A stretch of 9,041 nt of DNA from Candidatus Hydrogenedentota bacterium (GCA_023145975.1 JAGLCZ010000060.1:1-9041), one strand, 5' to 3'; counted from the stretch's first letter, positions 1 to 6,437 are shown. Made by a program: numbers and translations. Notes: generated from the sequence alone by a model not told the origin.

Positions 1-2
1 AG

Positions 3-269
3 AACTTCTACCAATGGGGGGCAGGAGAAGTGGGGAAAAGATGGCTGCGTGAATGGCCGCAATTGCCCAGGGCCGTTGTGGATATCAATCCCCGAAAAAT
101 AGGACGTATTATCCATGACGTGCCTGTTATCCCCCCGGAAAATCTGCCCCCGCCTGGCGAAAGCATTATACTTGTCGCTGTAGGTACGCCTGGTGCACGG
201 GATGATATTCGTGCTCGTCTTTATCCTAAAGGGTACCAGGAGCCGGAACATTTTCGTTTTATTGCATGA
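3..269 (+). CDS. C-terminal end of a probable family 2 glycosyltransferase (5' end cut by window)
   Basis: The open frame runs in from the left edge, so the true start lies outside the window; 88 residues and the TGA stop are visible. The fragment opens with a Rossmann-like glycine motif, WGAGEVGKRW, followed by VVDINPRKIGRIIHDVPVI and a run of prolines (ENLPPPGE), then a second strand ILVAVGTPGARDDI. This nucleotide- or sugar-binding-like tail (a CoA-binding/PglD-N-type fold) is known from the C-terminus of many bacterial GT2 glycosyltransferases, where the pattern 'GAG.VGKR...VDxxPxKIG...GxPV' is typical. The catalytic GT-A domain is not visible, so the glycosyltransferase name rests on the tail alone; a free-standing Rossmann protein is the alternative. 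A GTG at 30 could be read as a start, but the motif continues upstream of it, so it is internal. Confidence 0.6.
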   Translation, partial: NFYQWGAGEVGKRWLREWPQLPRAVVDINPRKIGRIIHDVPVIPPENLPPPGESIILVAVGTPGARDDIRARLYPKGYQEPEHFRFIA

Positions 270-293
270 ATTAAAAAATAGCTGTTTTACACA

Positions 294-323
294 TTGCATT
301 TATTTTCGCATCTCGTATATACT
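294..323 (+). promoter_or_regulatory. Possible sigma70-type promoter for the Sel1 gene
   Basis: A TTGCAT hexamer (294-299) is followed after 18 nt by TATACT (318-323), in the 102-nt gap before the Sel1-repeat gene. Transcription would start near 330 and give a leader of about 40 nt. A perfect TTGACA at 323-328 overlaps the end of this -10, but its best partner, CATAAT (351-356), is 22 nt away, which is too far for a normal promoter. Judged by eye only. Confidence 0.35.
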
Positions 324-371
324 TGACAGCGTAGAAAAGTATTTTGCTGTCATAATTTAGGAAAAGTCTTT

Positions 372-1535
372 ATGAATGTAACCTGTCCACATTGCAGCGC
401 GCCCCTTAATGTCCCGGATCAATATGCGGGTCAGACTGGGGTGTGTTCCATGTGCAGCGGAAAAATAGATATTCCGGGGACTCCAGTCGCATCTGGGAAC
501 GGGTCGGTTAATAAAAATGAGCCAACAGATCCTATGGCACAGTATCAGCGGGGGTGCCACTATTTCAGGGGAGAGGGTGTGCCCAAAGATGCAGAACAGT
601 CTGTTTACTGGTTCCGAAAATCTGCAGAACAAGGTTTTGCATTAGCGCAGAATAAACTTGCTCAACGTTATGCCCGTGGTGAAGGTGTTGCGAAAGATCT
701 TTCAGAAACAGTACGCTGGTTTCGAATGGCAGCGCAGCAGGGATATGTTTCTGCACAGCATGACCTAGGGCTTTGTTACGCCGAAGCTATCGGCACAACC
801 CAAAATCCTGTAGAAGCTGTTAAATGGTATTTGCTGGCAGCAGAGCAGGGACTTCCATCTGCACAGAATAAACTGGGTCAATGTTATGCACGGGGATTTG
901 GAGTTCCGGAAAATCCTATTGAGGCGGTACGCTGGTTTCGGAGAGCAGCGGAGGAGAACTATGCTCTTGCCCAGTATGCTATGGGCTATAGTTGTGATAA
1001 CGGTTCCGGTGTTATTCAAAATCATGAAGAAGCTGCGAAATGGTACAAGAAGGCGGCGCGACAAGGGGAAGTTACGTCACAATATATGCTGGGGCAGTGC
1101 TACTATGGTGGCGTTGGTGTATCTCAGGATATGACGGAAGCAATTCGTTGGTATTGTGCAGCAGGTGAACAGGGGCATTTGGATGCGCAGCTTGCATTGG
1201 GGGTATGCTACTTCTCAGGCGAGGGTATTGATCAGGATCAGACGGAAGCAGCAAAATGGTACCGCAAGGCGGCAGAGCAGGGCGATTCTGGCGCCCAATT
1301 TATGCTGGGGCTGTGTTGCGCTGCAGGAGCAGGTGTGATACAGGATGCGCAGGAGGCAGTAAACTGGTTTCTCAAAGCTTCTGAAACAGGAAATGCTGAC
1401 GCACAATATTATCTTGGTAGTTATTATCAACAAGGTATTGGTGTTGCAGAAGATATCAATGTGGCACGAAGTTGGTACCAGAAAGCAGCAGATCAGGGGC
1501 ATGAAGAGGCGAAAACGGCCTTGGCCGAAATGTAG
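372..1535 (+). CDS. Zinc-ribbon plus Sel1-repeat (TPR-like) protein
   Basis: 387 residues. The N-terminus is a small zinc ribbon: CPHC (residues 5-8) and CSMC (25-28), separated by PLNVPDQYAGQTGV. A short polar linker (about 33-53) follows. From residue 54 to 377 there are nine consecutive Sel1-like repeats of exactly 36 residues with no insertion or deletion, each fitting 'xxAQxxLGxxYxxGxGVxxDxxEAxxWxxKAAEQGx'; a partial helix (378-387) caps the array. Sel1 repeats form a TPR-related solenoid that binds other proteins, and are common in signalling and envelope-associated adaptors. No signal peptide or membrane segment is visible, so it is probably cytoplasmic. The start is supported by AGGAAA at 359-364, seven nt upstream of ATG. 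The gene stands alone, with 102 nt before it and 178 nt after. Its partner is unknown; a scaffold or regulatory role is inferred from fold only. Confidence 0.9.
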   Translation: MNVTCPHCSAPLNVPDQYAGQTGVCSMCSGKIDIPGTPVASGNGSVNKNEPTDPMAQYQRGCHYFRGEGVPKDAEQSVYWFRKSAEQGFALAQNKLAQRYARGEGVAKDLSETVRWFRMAAQQGYVSAQHDLGLCYAEAIGTTQNPVEAVKWYLLAAEQGLPSAQNKLGQCYARGFGVPENPIEAVRWFRRAAEENYALAQYAMGYSCDNGSGVIQNHEEAAKWYKKAARQGEVTSQYMLGQCYYGGVGVSQDMTEAIRWYCAAGEQGHLDAQLALGVCYFSGEGIDQDQTEAAKWYRKAAEQGDSGAQFMLGLCCAAGAGVIQDAQEAVNWFLKASETGNADAQYYLGSYYQQGIGVAEDINVARSWYQKAADQGHEEAKTALAEM

Positions 1536-1713
1536 CGTTATATACGATACAATGAGGGTTGCTGTTGAGCGGGGGGCTCTTTTAGGAATAGAAGTGACGG
1601 GGAGGGTAAAATATACCTCCGTGATTTCCTGGGAATTCTTTTAGGGGGGATCCTTTTACCCCTGCGCAAAAAAATGTAGATAATAGGTTGCATATAATCG
1701 GAAAGAAGAAACA
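1536..1713. other. Non-coding gap with G-runs, short hairpins and a 9-nt direct repeat
   Basis: No convincing gene lies in these 178 nt. It holds two runs of six G (1571-1576, 1644-1649), the direct repeat TCTTTTAGG (1578-1586 and 1637-1645), and two weak hairpins: GGAGG (1601-1605) with CCTCC (1616-1620), and AGGGG (1643-1647) with CCCCT (1659-1663). Neither hairpin is followed by a T-run, so they are not typical intrinsic terminators. The A-run at 1668-1674 follows the second hairpin. Function unknown. Confidence 0.5.
1693..1698 (+). promoter_or_regulatory. Possible -10 element for the epimerase-like/mnmA unit
   Basis: A perfect TATAAT lies 15 nt before the ATG at 1714. Upstream, at the normal -35 spacing, there is only an A-rich tract (about 1668-1676) and no TTGACA-like hexamer. 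A start of transcription here would leave a leader of under 12 nt, so the purine-rich stretch GGAAAGAAGA (1700-1709) would serve as the ribosome binding site of a very short leader. Weak support. Confidence 0.3.
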
Positions 1714-2397
1714 ATGGCTGATAAACATGCCTTTAAAATTATAGTATCTGCTGAGTGTTTGGATATCATGCACCTGGGGGATGAAGTGGAAGCATTGGAT
1801 GGTCGGAAAGTGGCAGAATTATTATTCCCAATTGGGGATGGTAATATTGCTCCTTTTACCATGGGTTTTAATGGCATACGACAGATTTGCGCCCGAACAA
1901 CGGTTCCTTGCCATGTGCTTTTGCTGGCACGTCAGCCTGAACGTCATATTGATGCCTGTGCAGCAGCAGGATGTACAACCATGACAATATCCTATGAGGC
2001 GGCAACCCATTCCCACAGGATTTTAACTGCTGTTCGGGATGCCGGGATGAAAGCGGGAATAGCAGTCAACCCGGGTACTTCTCTCGTTGAACTTGATTAC
2101 CTTATTGAAAAAGCCGATCATGTTTGCCTGCTGGGTGTTGAGCCGGGGAGCAGCCTGGGCGAAAAAGCAAACCCGGCAATAGTAGAACGGGTTAAGCTTT
2201 TGCTGGAAAATATTCGCTATCGGGAGCTATGGACACAAATAATGATTTATGGTGGGATCGATATGGCAATAGCAGGGCAGGTCCGTGTGGCGGGAGCTTC
2301 CAGTATAGGTATTGAACCGCGAATGCTGCTGGAAATGGGTGAGGCGGATAGAGCGGATGCTTTAAAGAAATATATTGCTATGCTGCAGACACAGTAA
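1714..2397 (+). CDS. Ribulose-phosphate 3-epimerase-like TIM-barrel protein, probably without the canonical metal site
   Basis: 227 residues, the usual size of ribulose-5-phosphate 3-epimerase (RPE). The family outline is clear: SAECLD...LGDEVEAL (12-28) at the first strand, GDGNIAPFTMG (41-51) matching the MDG...P...G region, QPERHI (74-79), VNPGTS (118-123) matching VNPATP, VEPGSSLGE (142-150) matching the VNPGFGGQ phosphate loop, and YGGI (179-182) matching DGGI. RPE binds a divalent metal through His35, Asp37, His68 and Asp176. By eye these align to Leu37, Pro39, Leu69 and Tyr179, so all four seem replaced. His67, two residues before Leu69, is the only nearby candidate ligand. The phosphate-loop glycines are also partly lost. 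I therefore expect a different reaction or a binding role, not standard epimerisation. mnmA begins 12 nt downstream, so the two are probably co-transcribed. The fold call is firm; the function is open. Confidence 0.75.
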   Translation: MADKHAFKIIVSAECLDIMHLGDEVEALDGRKVAELLFPIGDGNIAPFTMGFNGIRQICARTTVPCHVLLLARQPERHIDACAAAGCTTMTISYEAATHSHRILTAVRDAGMKAGIAVNPGTSLVELDYLIEKADHVCLLGVEPGSSLGEKANPAIVERVKLLLENIRYRELWTQIMIYGGIDMAIAGQVRVAGASSIGIEPRMLLEMGEADRADALKKYIAMLQTQ

Positions 2398-2409
2398 GAG
2401 ATATTCTGG

Positions 2410-3534
2410 ATGACTACTACGGAAATAGTTTGTGATAACCGTATGCCGCCGGCAGGATCACGTATTTTGATTGCTATGAGCGGCGGCGTTGATAGTGTGG
2501 CAGTTGCTGCATTATTGACCCGTTCGGGCTATGAGTGTATGGGGGCGACACTGCGAATGACACCGGAGCACGAATCAAAGCCGGTCTTTGAACCTTGTTG
2601 TGGATTACAGGCGGCTGAGGATGCCCGCCGAAGTTGTGAAATTCTGGGAATTGAACATCGTGCAGTGCGCGTTATTGAAGAGTTTGATACGAATATCATT
2701 GCGCCTTTTGCACGGCAGTATGCTGCAGGACGAACCCCGAACCCGTGTATACAATGCAACCGTATTATCAAGTTTGGGCTGCTTTTTCGTTATGCCGCGC
2801 AATGGGGATATGACTATGTCGCCATGGGACATTATGCGCGCATGAACGAGAGGGAAGGGCGTATGGCACTGCACCGCAGCTCCTATCGCGACAAGGATCA
2901 GACTTACGTTCTTGCACCATTAACACAGGCACAGTTGCGCCGAAGCTGTTTTCCACTCGGGGGTATGACGAAGGACGAAGCACGAACTATTGCGGCAGCG
3001 GTAGATCCAGTTGTGGGTGCAAAGGCGGAAAGCCAGGAAATATGCTTTGTGGCAGACCGCAACTATGCAGGCATTGTTGAAGCACGAGAGGGGATAGGAA
3101 CACCTGGTAATTTTGTGGATATTTCTGGAAAGATTTTGGGGAGACATAAAGGTATCCACCGGTATACCATCGGACAGCGGCGAGGTCTTGGAATTGGTGC
3201 TGCAGCACCTTTGTATATCATTCGTATAGAGGCTTCTACGCATACTATTATTGTGGGATCGGATCAATATGCACGTTGTGGTTCTTTTAATACGCGAACC
3301 TTGTTTTGGGGGGCATTAGCGCCGCAGCAGAAACCTTTTCAGGCCTTTGTACAACTGCATTATCGACATGCTCCTGTTCCCGCTTCCATTACACCGGCGG
3401 TGGGGAGTGCGCATGTGGTTTTGGAAATACCGCAGCGGGCAGTTGCACCGGGGCAGTGGGCAGTGTTTTATGATGCTGCAGGGTATGTGCTGGCGGCTGG
3501 AGAGATTCAAGATTTCAGTTCGGAAATTTTATAG
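2410..3534 (+). CDS. mnmA: tRNA-specific 2-thiouridylase MnmA
   Basis: 374 residues. MnmA activates the C2 carbonyl of uridine 34 in the Lys, Glu and Gln tRNAs with ATP and then inserts sulfur, helping codon reading in the cytoplasm. Visible motifs in order: the PP-loop SGGVDS (24-29) for ATP; CCGLQAAEDARR (63-74); TPNPCIQCNRIIKFG (109-123), in which Cys116 matches the first catalytic cysteine; GHYAR (140-144); KDQTYVL (162-168); ESQEICFV (207-214), in which Cys212 matches the second catalytic cysteine; and GRHKGIHRYTIGQRRGLGI (244-262). The C-terminal beta-barrel follows. The extra cysteines Cys63, Cys64 and Cys113 mark the clade carrying 'CCx...NPCxxCN', known from many anaerobes and other bacteria. 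The start is uncertain: ATG 2410 follows the previous stop by 12 nt with only a weak AAGAGA before it; Met12 (2443) is an alternative and would leave 11 residues before the PP-loop. Confidence 0.96.
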   Translation: MTTTEIVCDNRMPPAGSRILIAMSGGVDSVAVAALLTRSGYECMGATLRMTPEHESKPVFEPCCGLQAAEDARRSCEILGIEHRAVRVIEEFDTNIIAPFARQYAAGRTPNPCIQCNRIIKFGLLFRYAAQWGYDYVAMGHYARMNEREGRMALHRSSYRDKDQTYVLAPLTQAQLRRSCFPLGGMTKDEARTIAAAVDPVVGAKAESQEICFVADRNYAGIVEAREGIGTPGNFVDISGKILGRHKGIHRYTIGQRRGLGIGAAAPLYIIRIEASTHTIIVGSDQYARCGSFNTRTLFWGALAPQQKPFQAFVQLHYRHAPVPASITPAVGSAHVVLEIPQRAVAPGQWAVFYDAAGYVLAAGEIQDFSSEIL

Positions 3535-3616
3535 CGCTCCAATGTGTTACAATGGAATGGAAGTGTTATGTGTGTTGAGTTTGAAGAATATAAAATGGTA
3601 AATCGGGAATCGTGAT
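3535..3616. promoter_or_regulatory. Short gap with a possible weak promoter for the downstream trio
   Basis: These 82 nt hold TATAAA (3589-3594), with TTATGT (3566-3571) 17 nt upstream as a poor -35. GGGA at 3605-3608 is a reasonable ribosome binding site, eight nt before ATG 3617. No terminator is visible after mnmA, so read-through from mnmA is as likely as a new promoter. Confidence 0.25.
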
Positions 3617-3994
3617 ATGACTGGTGCGAAGACGATTGGATGTATAAATCACCCAAATATAGAGGCCATAGGCAGATGCAGACAATGCAGTAAGCCTGTA
3701 TGTAGTAATTGTGGGATACGGGGGGCAGGGGGGATATACTGTTCAGATATTTGCCGCGAAAAACATGAGAAATTTATGGATCGCGCAAAAGATATGGATT
3801 TGAAAGGCACGTCCAGAAATGGTATCTTTTTTCATATCAGAAAACTGATTGCCAGTCTGATTATGTTGGCAGTAGTTCTTTTTGCATTGGGGTTCACAGC
3901 CACAATGGTTTATATACCGGTATTGTCAGAGATTACGTATAAGGCGCGTTTCATTATCTGGAACATAATTAATGGAGACAAATCATGGATCTAA
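3617..3994 (+). CDS. Small B-box-like zinc-finger protein with one membrane helix
   Basis: 125 residues. The N-terminal part has the spacing of a B-box-like or related treble zinc finger: Cys9-x2-His12, Cys21-x2-Cys24, Cys29-x2-Cys32, Cys42-x3-Cys46 and His50, around GRCRQCSKPVCSNCG. Such N-terminal fingers are known in front of bacterial membrane domains, for example in some rhomboid- or Yip1-type proteins. A charged linker (51-75) leads to one hydrophobic helix at about 77-103 (LIASLIMLAVVLFALGFTA), so the finger probably sits in the cytoplasm, anchored to the inner membrane; topology is inferred. No catalytic motif is visible. It overlaps the next gene by 10 nt (ATGGATCTAA, 3985-3994), and the next gene's ribosome binding site lies inside it, which suggests coupled translation and related roles. 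I do not recognise a named family. Confidence 0.8.
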   Translation: MTGAKTIGCINHPNIEAIGRCRQCSKPVCSNCGIRGAGGIYCSDICREKHEKFMDRAKDMDLKGTSRNGIFFHIRKLIASLIMLAVVLFALGFTATMVYIPVLSEITYKARFIIWNIINGDKSWI

Positions 3995-4422
3995 GTGGAT
4001 TAAAATGGCCGATTATTATTGTGGTAGTTGTAGGAATAGGTTTCCTGGCAACAAGTCCCGGAATCAACTATATGGTAACCAAGTTTACTACCGCAGTACC
4101 TGGACAGGACGTAGAGCGGGATAAGATAGACGAGATGGGACTGACACGTGTTGGCGGTTATTTGCTGTATTTATTTAAATACCAAAAGGCGAAGGCAGTG
4201 ATGCAGATGTCAATTGATCGATACGGTCCGGGGGGTGCCAACTACTGGTACAATAAATATCGTATTGTCAGGTGTCTTGAGAAAATGAAACAGTATGAAG
4301 TTGCCCATTCTGTATTGCAGGAACTAGTTACGAACGATGCAAAGCAATATGATAAGCGTGTGCCGAATAATGATAATTTGCGTATGCGCGCATCAAAACT
4401 CAAGGCAGTACACGGCTTTTAA
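3985..4422 (+). CDS. Small membrane-anchored protein with TPR-like helical tail
   Basis: 145 residues. An N-terminal hydrophobic helix (about 9-23, IIIVVVVGIGFLA) follows a short start, MDLSGLKWP, with one lysine, so it is more likely an anchor than a cleaved signal. The rest is soluble and helical: YLLYLFKYQKAKAVMQMSIDRYG (60-82) and NYWYNKYRIVRCLEKMKQYEVAHSVLQEL (86-114) read like two TPR-type helix pairs, with the usual small and aromatic positions (Y..A...L). TPR units bind proteins. The GGAG at 3974-3977, seven nt upstream of ATG, fixes the start inside the previous gene. The stop TAA overlaps the next ATG (TAATG at 4420-4424). It is placed between a zinc-finger membrane protein and an rRNA methyltransferase; a membrane complex with the zinc-finger partner is an inference. 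No named family recognised. Confidence 0.8.
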   Translation: MDLSGLKWPIIIVVVVGIGFLATSPGINYMVTKFTTAVPGQDVERDKIDEMGLTRVGGYLLYLFKYQKAKAVMQMSIDRYGPGGANYWYNKYRIVRCLEKMKQYEVAHSVLQELVTNDAKQYDKRVPNNDNLRMRASKLKAVHGF

Positions 4423-5183
4423 TGTCTCCTCACTATTCTGAGATTATTGCTGGGCGGTTGCCGGTTCTATCCTGCCTGAAAGCAAAACGGCGTAGACCGG
4501 ACTGTCTATATGTGTATGGTCGGTCAAAAGAGATTAACGAAATTGTTGCATGTGCGAAAAATGTCACAGTCCAATACACAGATCGTAAACACTTGGATAC
4601 CTTGTCTTTTGGTGTAAAGAACCAGGGGGTCGTGTTGCGTGCGGCACCGCTTCCTGTCTTTACTGTGGAAGATTGGGTACACCGCCACAAGAATGAAAAG
4701 AATCAGGCTCTTGTTGTTTTAGATGGTATTGAAGATCCACAAAATTTCGGAGCGATTGTGCGAAGTGCGGCCGCCTGTGGCGCATCGGGTGTGTTGTTTT
4801 CCAAGGATCGTTCCTCCCCCATTACTACTGCCGCGATGAAAGCCGCCGCCGGGGGTATGGAACACGTGGACCTGATCCAGGCGACCAATCTGGTGCGTGC
4901 CCTTGCCCATATAAAGGAGCAGGGGTTCTGGATTACCGCTCTTGATGCGGATGCAAAGATGAAACTTTGGGAGGTTGGACTCACTGGACGTGTTGCCCTC
5001 ATTATTGGAAGTGAGGGTGCAGGTATCAGACGATTAGTTTGTGAACATGCCGATTTCACGGTTTCCATACCGCTTGTGGGTGCCGTTTCCAGCTTGAATG
5101 CTTCGGTTAGTGCGGGTATTGTTCTTGCTGAATGGATTCGCCAGACGCGCGGCAGCGAATGGAAGTCGGCTAAACATTTGTGA
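4422..5183 (+). CDS. rlmB: TrmH/SpoU-family RNA 2'-O-methyltransferase, RlmB-like
   Basis: 253 residues, close to the roughly 245 usual for RlmB, which methylates the 2'-OH of G2251 in the P-loop of 23S rRNA using S-adenosylmethionine. The N-terminus (IIAGRLPVLSCLKAKRRRPDCLYV, about 8-31) matches the small RNA-binding domain with its 'GxxxVxxxL' opening, followed by NQGVVLRA (67-74). The SPOUT knot motifs are complete: motif 1 DGIEDPQNFGAIVRSA (101-116), with Asn108 and the catalytic-type Arg114; motif 2 LIIGSEGAGI (193-202); motif 3 IPLVGAVSSLNASVSAGIVL (216-235). The knot forms the cofactor site and the enzyme acts as a dimer. Translation is probably coupled to the preceding gene through TAATG, since no strong Shine-Dalgarno is present. 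Family membership is sure. The exact target (G2251 against other 2'-O sites such as those of other TrmH enzymes) is inferred from the N-terminal domain. Confidence 0.9.
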   Translation: MSPHYSEIIAGRLPVLSCLKAKRRRPDCLYVYGRSKEINEIVACAKNVTVQYTDRKHLDTLSFGVKNQGVVLRAAPLPVFTVEDWVHRHKNEKNQALVVLDGIEDPQNFGAIVRSAAACGASGVLFSKDRSSPITTAAMKAAAGGMEHVDLIQATNLVRALAHIKEQGFWITALDADAKMKLWEVGLTGRVALIIGSEGAGIRRLVCEHADFTVSIPLVGAVSSLNASVSAGIVLAEWIRQTRGSEWKSAKHL

Positions 5184-5282
5184 TAACTTCTCGTGCCGTG
5201 CTACTATTCTCCGGGGCTGGTACTAACAGCTAACACGGCATCAATATTACTTCGGTGTCAAAGAAAGGAAATCTTCATCCCT
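5184..5282. other. Leader of nadA with a 7-bp inverted repeat
   Basis: The 99 nt between the methyltransferase stop and the chosen nadA start are open in the nadA frame from GTG 5193, but the encoded peptide does not resemble NadA. TGCCGTG (5194-5200) and CACGGCA (5234-5240) form a perfect 7-bp inverted repeat around a 33-nt loop. A ribosome binding site AAAGGA (5264-5269) follows. No clear promoter hexamers were found. A folded leader is possible, but nothing identifies a known riboswitch. Confidence 0.35.
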
Positions 5283-6359
5283 ATGCCCGCTACGGCTACA
5301 TTATCACGAAATGCATCTATTGATGAGACACGACGGTTTATGCAGGAACGCCTTAAGGGTATTGTTCCTGAAGTAGAGATTGAAGCAAAAGTTGAATTGG
5401 TATATGCCATCAACAAATGCAAGCGCGAAATGAATGCTGTGATTCTTGGACACAACTATATGGAGCCTGCTCTCTACCATAGTGTTCCCGATCACACAGG
5501 CGATTCGCTTCAACTATCCTCTATCGCTGCCACAACAGATGCAGACATTATTGTGTTTTGCGGTGTTCTGTTCATGGGGGAAACAGCAAAAATACTTAAC
5601 CCGATCAAGACCGTTCTGGTTCCTTCCGAACAGGCAGGTTGTTCTTTGGCGGCAGGTATCAGCGCTGAAGATATACGGAACCTGAAAGAACGTTTTCCTG
5701 ATGCGGTAGTGGTAACCTATGTGAACACCTATGCAGATGCCAAAGGGGAATCGGATTACTGTTGTACCTCTGGTAATGCGGATAAAGTGTTGAACAAACT
5801 TATCGAAATGGGACACAAGCGTATTCTTTTTCTGCCCGATGCCTATCTGGCGGCTAACACAGCTGCCCAGATGAAGGTACCTTATTTGGATTCGCAAAGC
5901 GGTGATGCCGCTTTTGCTGCAATTTCTGATGATCAACCTTTGGTGATTGGCTGGAATGCCAAGTGCGAAGTTCATGAACTATTTACCACGGAGGATGTGG
6001 ATAATATTCGCAGACAATATCCGGAGGCAATTATTCTGGCGCATCCGGAGTGCAGCCCGGAAGTGATTGCAAAGGTGGATATATCGGGTAGTACCAAAGC
6101 GATGGTGGACTATGTGCGTGATGTGGATGCGCCTCAGTATGCGTTACTGACTGAGTGTGCTATGGGCGATAATCTGGCGGCAGAATTCCCGCATCGCAAT
6201 ATGGTGCGTGCCTGTACCCTGCGGTGTAAGCACATGAACTATATTACCCTTGAAGAGACTTTGGCGGGACTTGAAAAGGTGCAGTATAAAGTGGAGCTTT
6301 CGGATGAGCTGATCGAACGTGCCCGCAAACCTATACAGCGAATGATTGAAATTCGCTGA
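5283..6359 (+). CDS. nadA: Quinolinate synthase NadA
   Basis: 358 residues from ATG 5283. NadA condenses iminoaspartate (from NadB or aspartate dehydrogenase) with dihydroxyacetone phosphate to quinolinate, the first pyridine of NAD synthesis, using an oxygen-sensitive [4Fe-4S] cluster in the cytoplasm. Motifs: GHNYMEPALYH (56-66), DHTGDSLQLS (70-79), FCGVLFMGETAKIL (92-105, first cluster ligand Cys93), AGCSLAAG (118-125), YVNTYADAKGESDYCCTSGNA (146-166 region), WNAKCEVHELF (224-234), HPECSPEV (254-261, second ligand Cys257), GSTKAMVDYV (269-278), and TECAMGDN (290-297) with RACTLRCKHMNYITLE (309-324). There Cys315 aligns best with the third ligand and Cys311 is the alternative. The start was chosen at ATG 5283 because homology begins after it and AAAGGA lies 13 nt upstream; the longer GTG 5193 start would add 30 residues without family similarity. 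nadB and nadC are not in the window. Confidence 0.96.
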   Translation: MPATATLSRNASIDETRRFMQERLKGIVPEVEIEAKVELVYAINKCKREMNAVILGHNYMEPALYHSVPDHTGDSLQLSSIAATTDADIIVFCGVLFMGETAKILNPIKTVLVPSEQAGCSLAAGISAEDIRNLKERFPDAVVVTYVNTYADAKGESDYCCTSGNADKVLNKLIEMGHKRILFLPDAYLAANTAAQMKVPYLDSQSGDAAFAAISDDQPLVIGWNAKCEVHELFTTEDVDNIRRQYPEAIILAHPECSPEVIAKVDISGSTKAMVDYVRDVDAPQYALLTECAMGDNLAAEFPHRNMVRACTLRCKHMNYITLEETLAGLEKVQYKVELSDELIERARKPIQRMIEIR

Positions 6360-6393
6360 TCGGGTGCATACTGACCGGGAAACCAAAATGAGA

Positions 6394-6418
6394 AAACTAT
6401 AGTCTCGTACTATAGTTT
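6394..6418. repeat. Perfect 10-bp inverted repeat upstream of the GH2 gene
   Basis: AAACTATAGT (6394-6403), a 5-nt spacer CTCGT, then ACTATAGTTT (6409-6418). Each arm itself contains the palindrome CTATAG, and the two palindromes are 13 bp apart. A further ATAGTTT occurs at 6450-6456. The stem has only two G-C pairs and no T-run after it, so it is a poor terminator for nadA, although it begins only 35 nt after the nadA stop. A protein-binding operator for the GH2 gene is the preferred reading. By position, its 3' arm would touch the -35 of the possible promoter at 6438. Confidence 0.6.
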
Positions 6419-6437
6419 GTATGGCTGTTGTGCGGAG

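Noticed and set aside
30..269. A complete 79-codon gene starting at GTG 30
   Set aside because: The glycine motif of the domain begins upstream of this codon and the frame is open to the window edge, so it is the tail of a longer gene.
323..356. TTGACA and CATAAT as a promoter for the Sel1 gene
   Set aside because: The 22-nt spacing is too long for a sigma70 promoter; TTGCAT/TATACT with 18 nt fits better.
3539..3555. Quasi-palindrome CCAATGTGTTACAATGG after mnmA
   Set aside because: It has an internal mismatch, almost no loop and no T-run, and is likely to be chance.
3713..3732. G-quadruplex inside the zinc-finger gene
   Set aside because: Only three separate G-tracts of three or more are present; the last six-G run cannot supply two tracts plus a loop. 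The G-runs encode glycines of the protein.
5514..5975. 153-codon open frame on the - strand
   Set aside because: It is antisense to nadA, whose motifs continue across the whole stretch.
6394..6420. Inverted repeat as an intrinsic terminator of nadA
   Set aside because: The stem is A/T-rich with two G-C pairs, and only TTTGT follows in place of a U-run.
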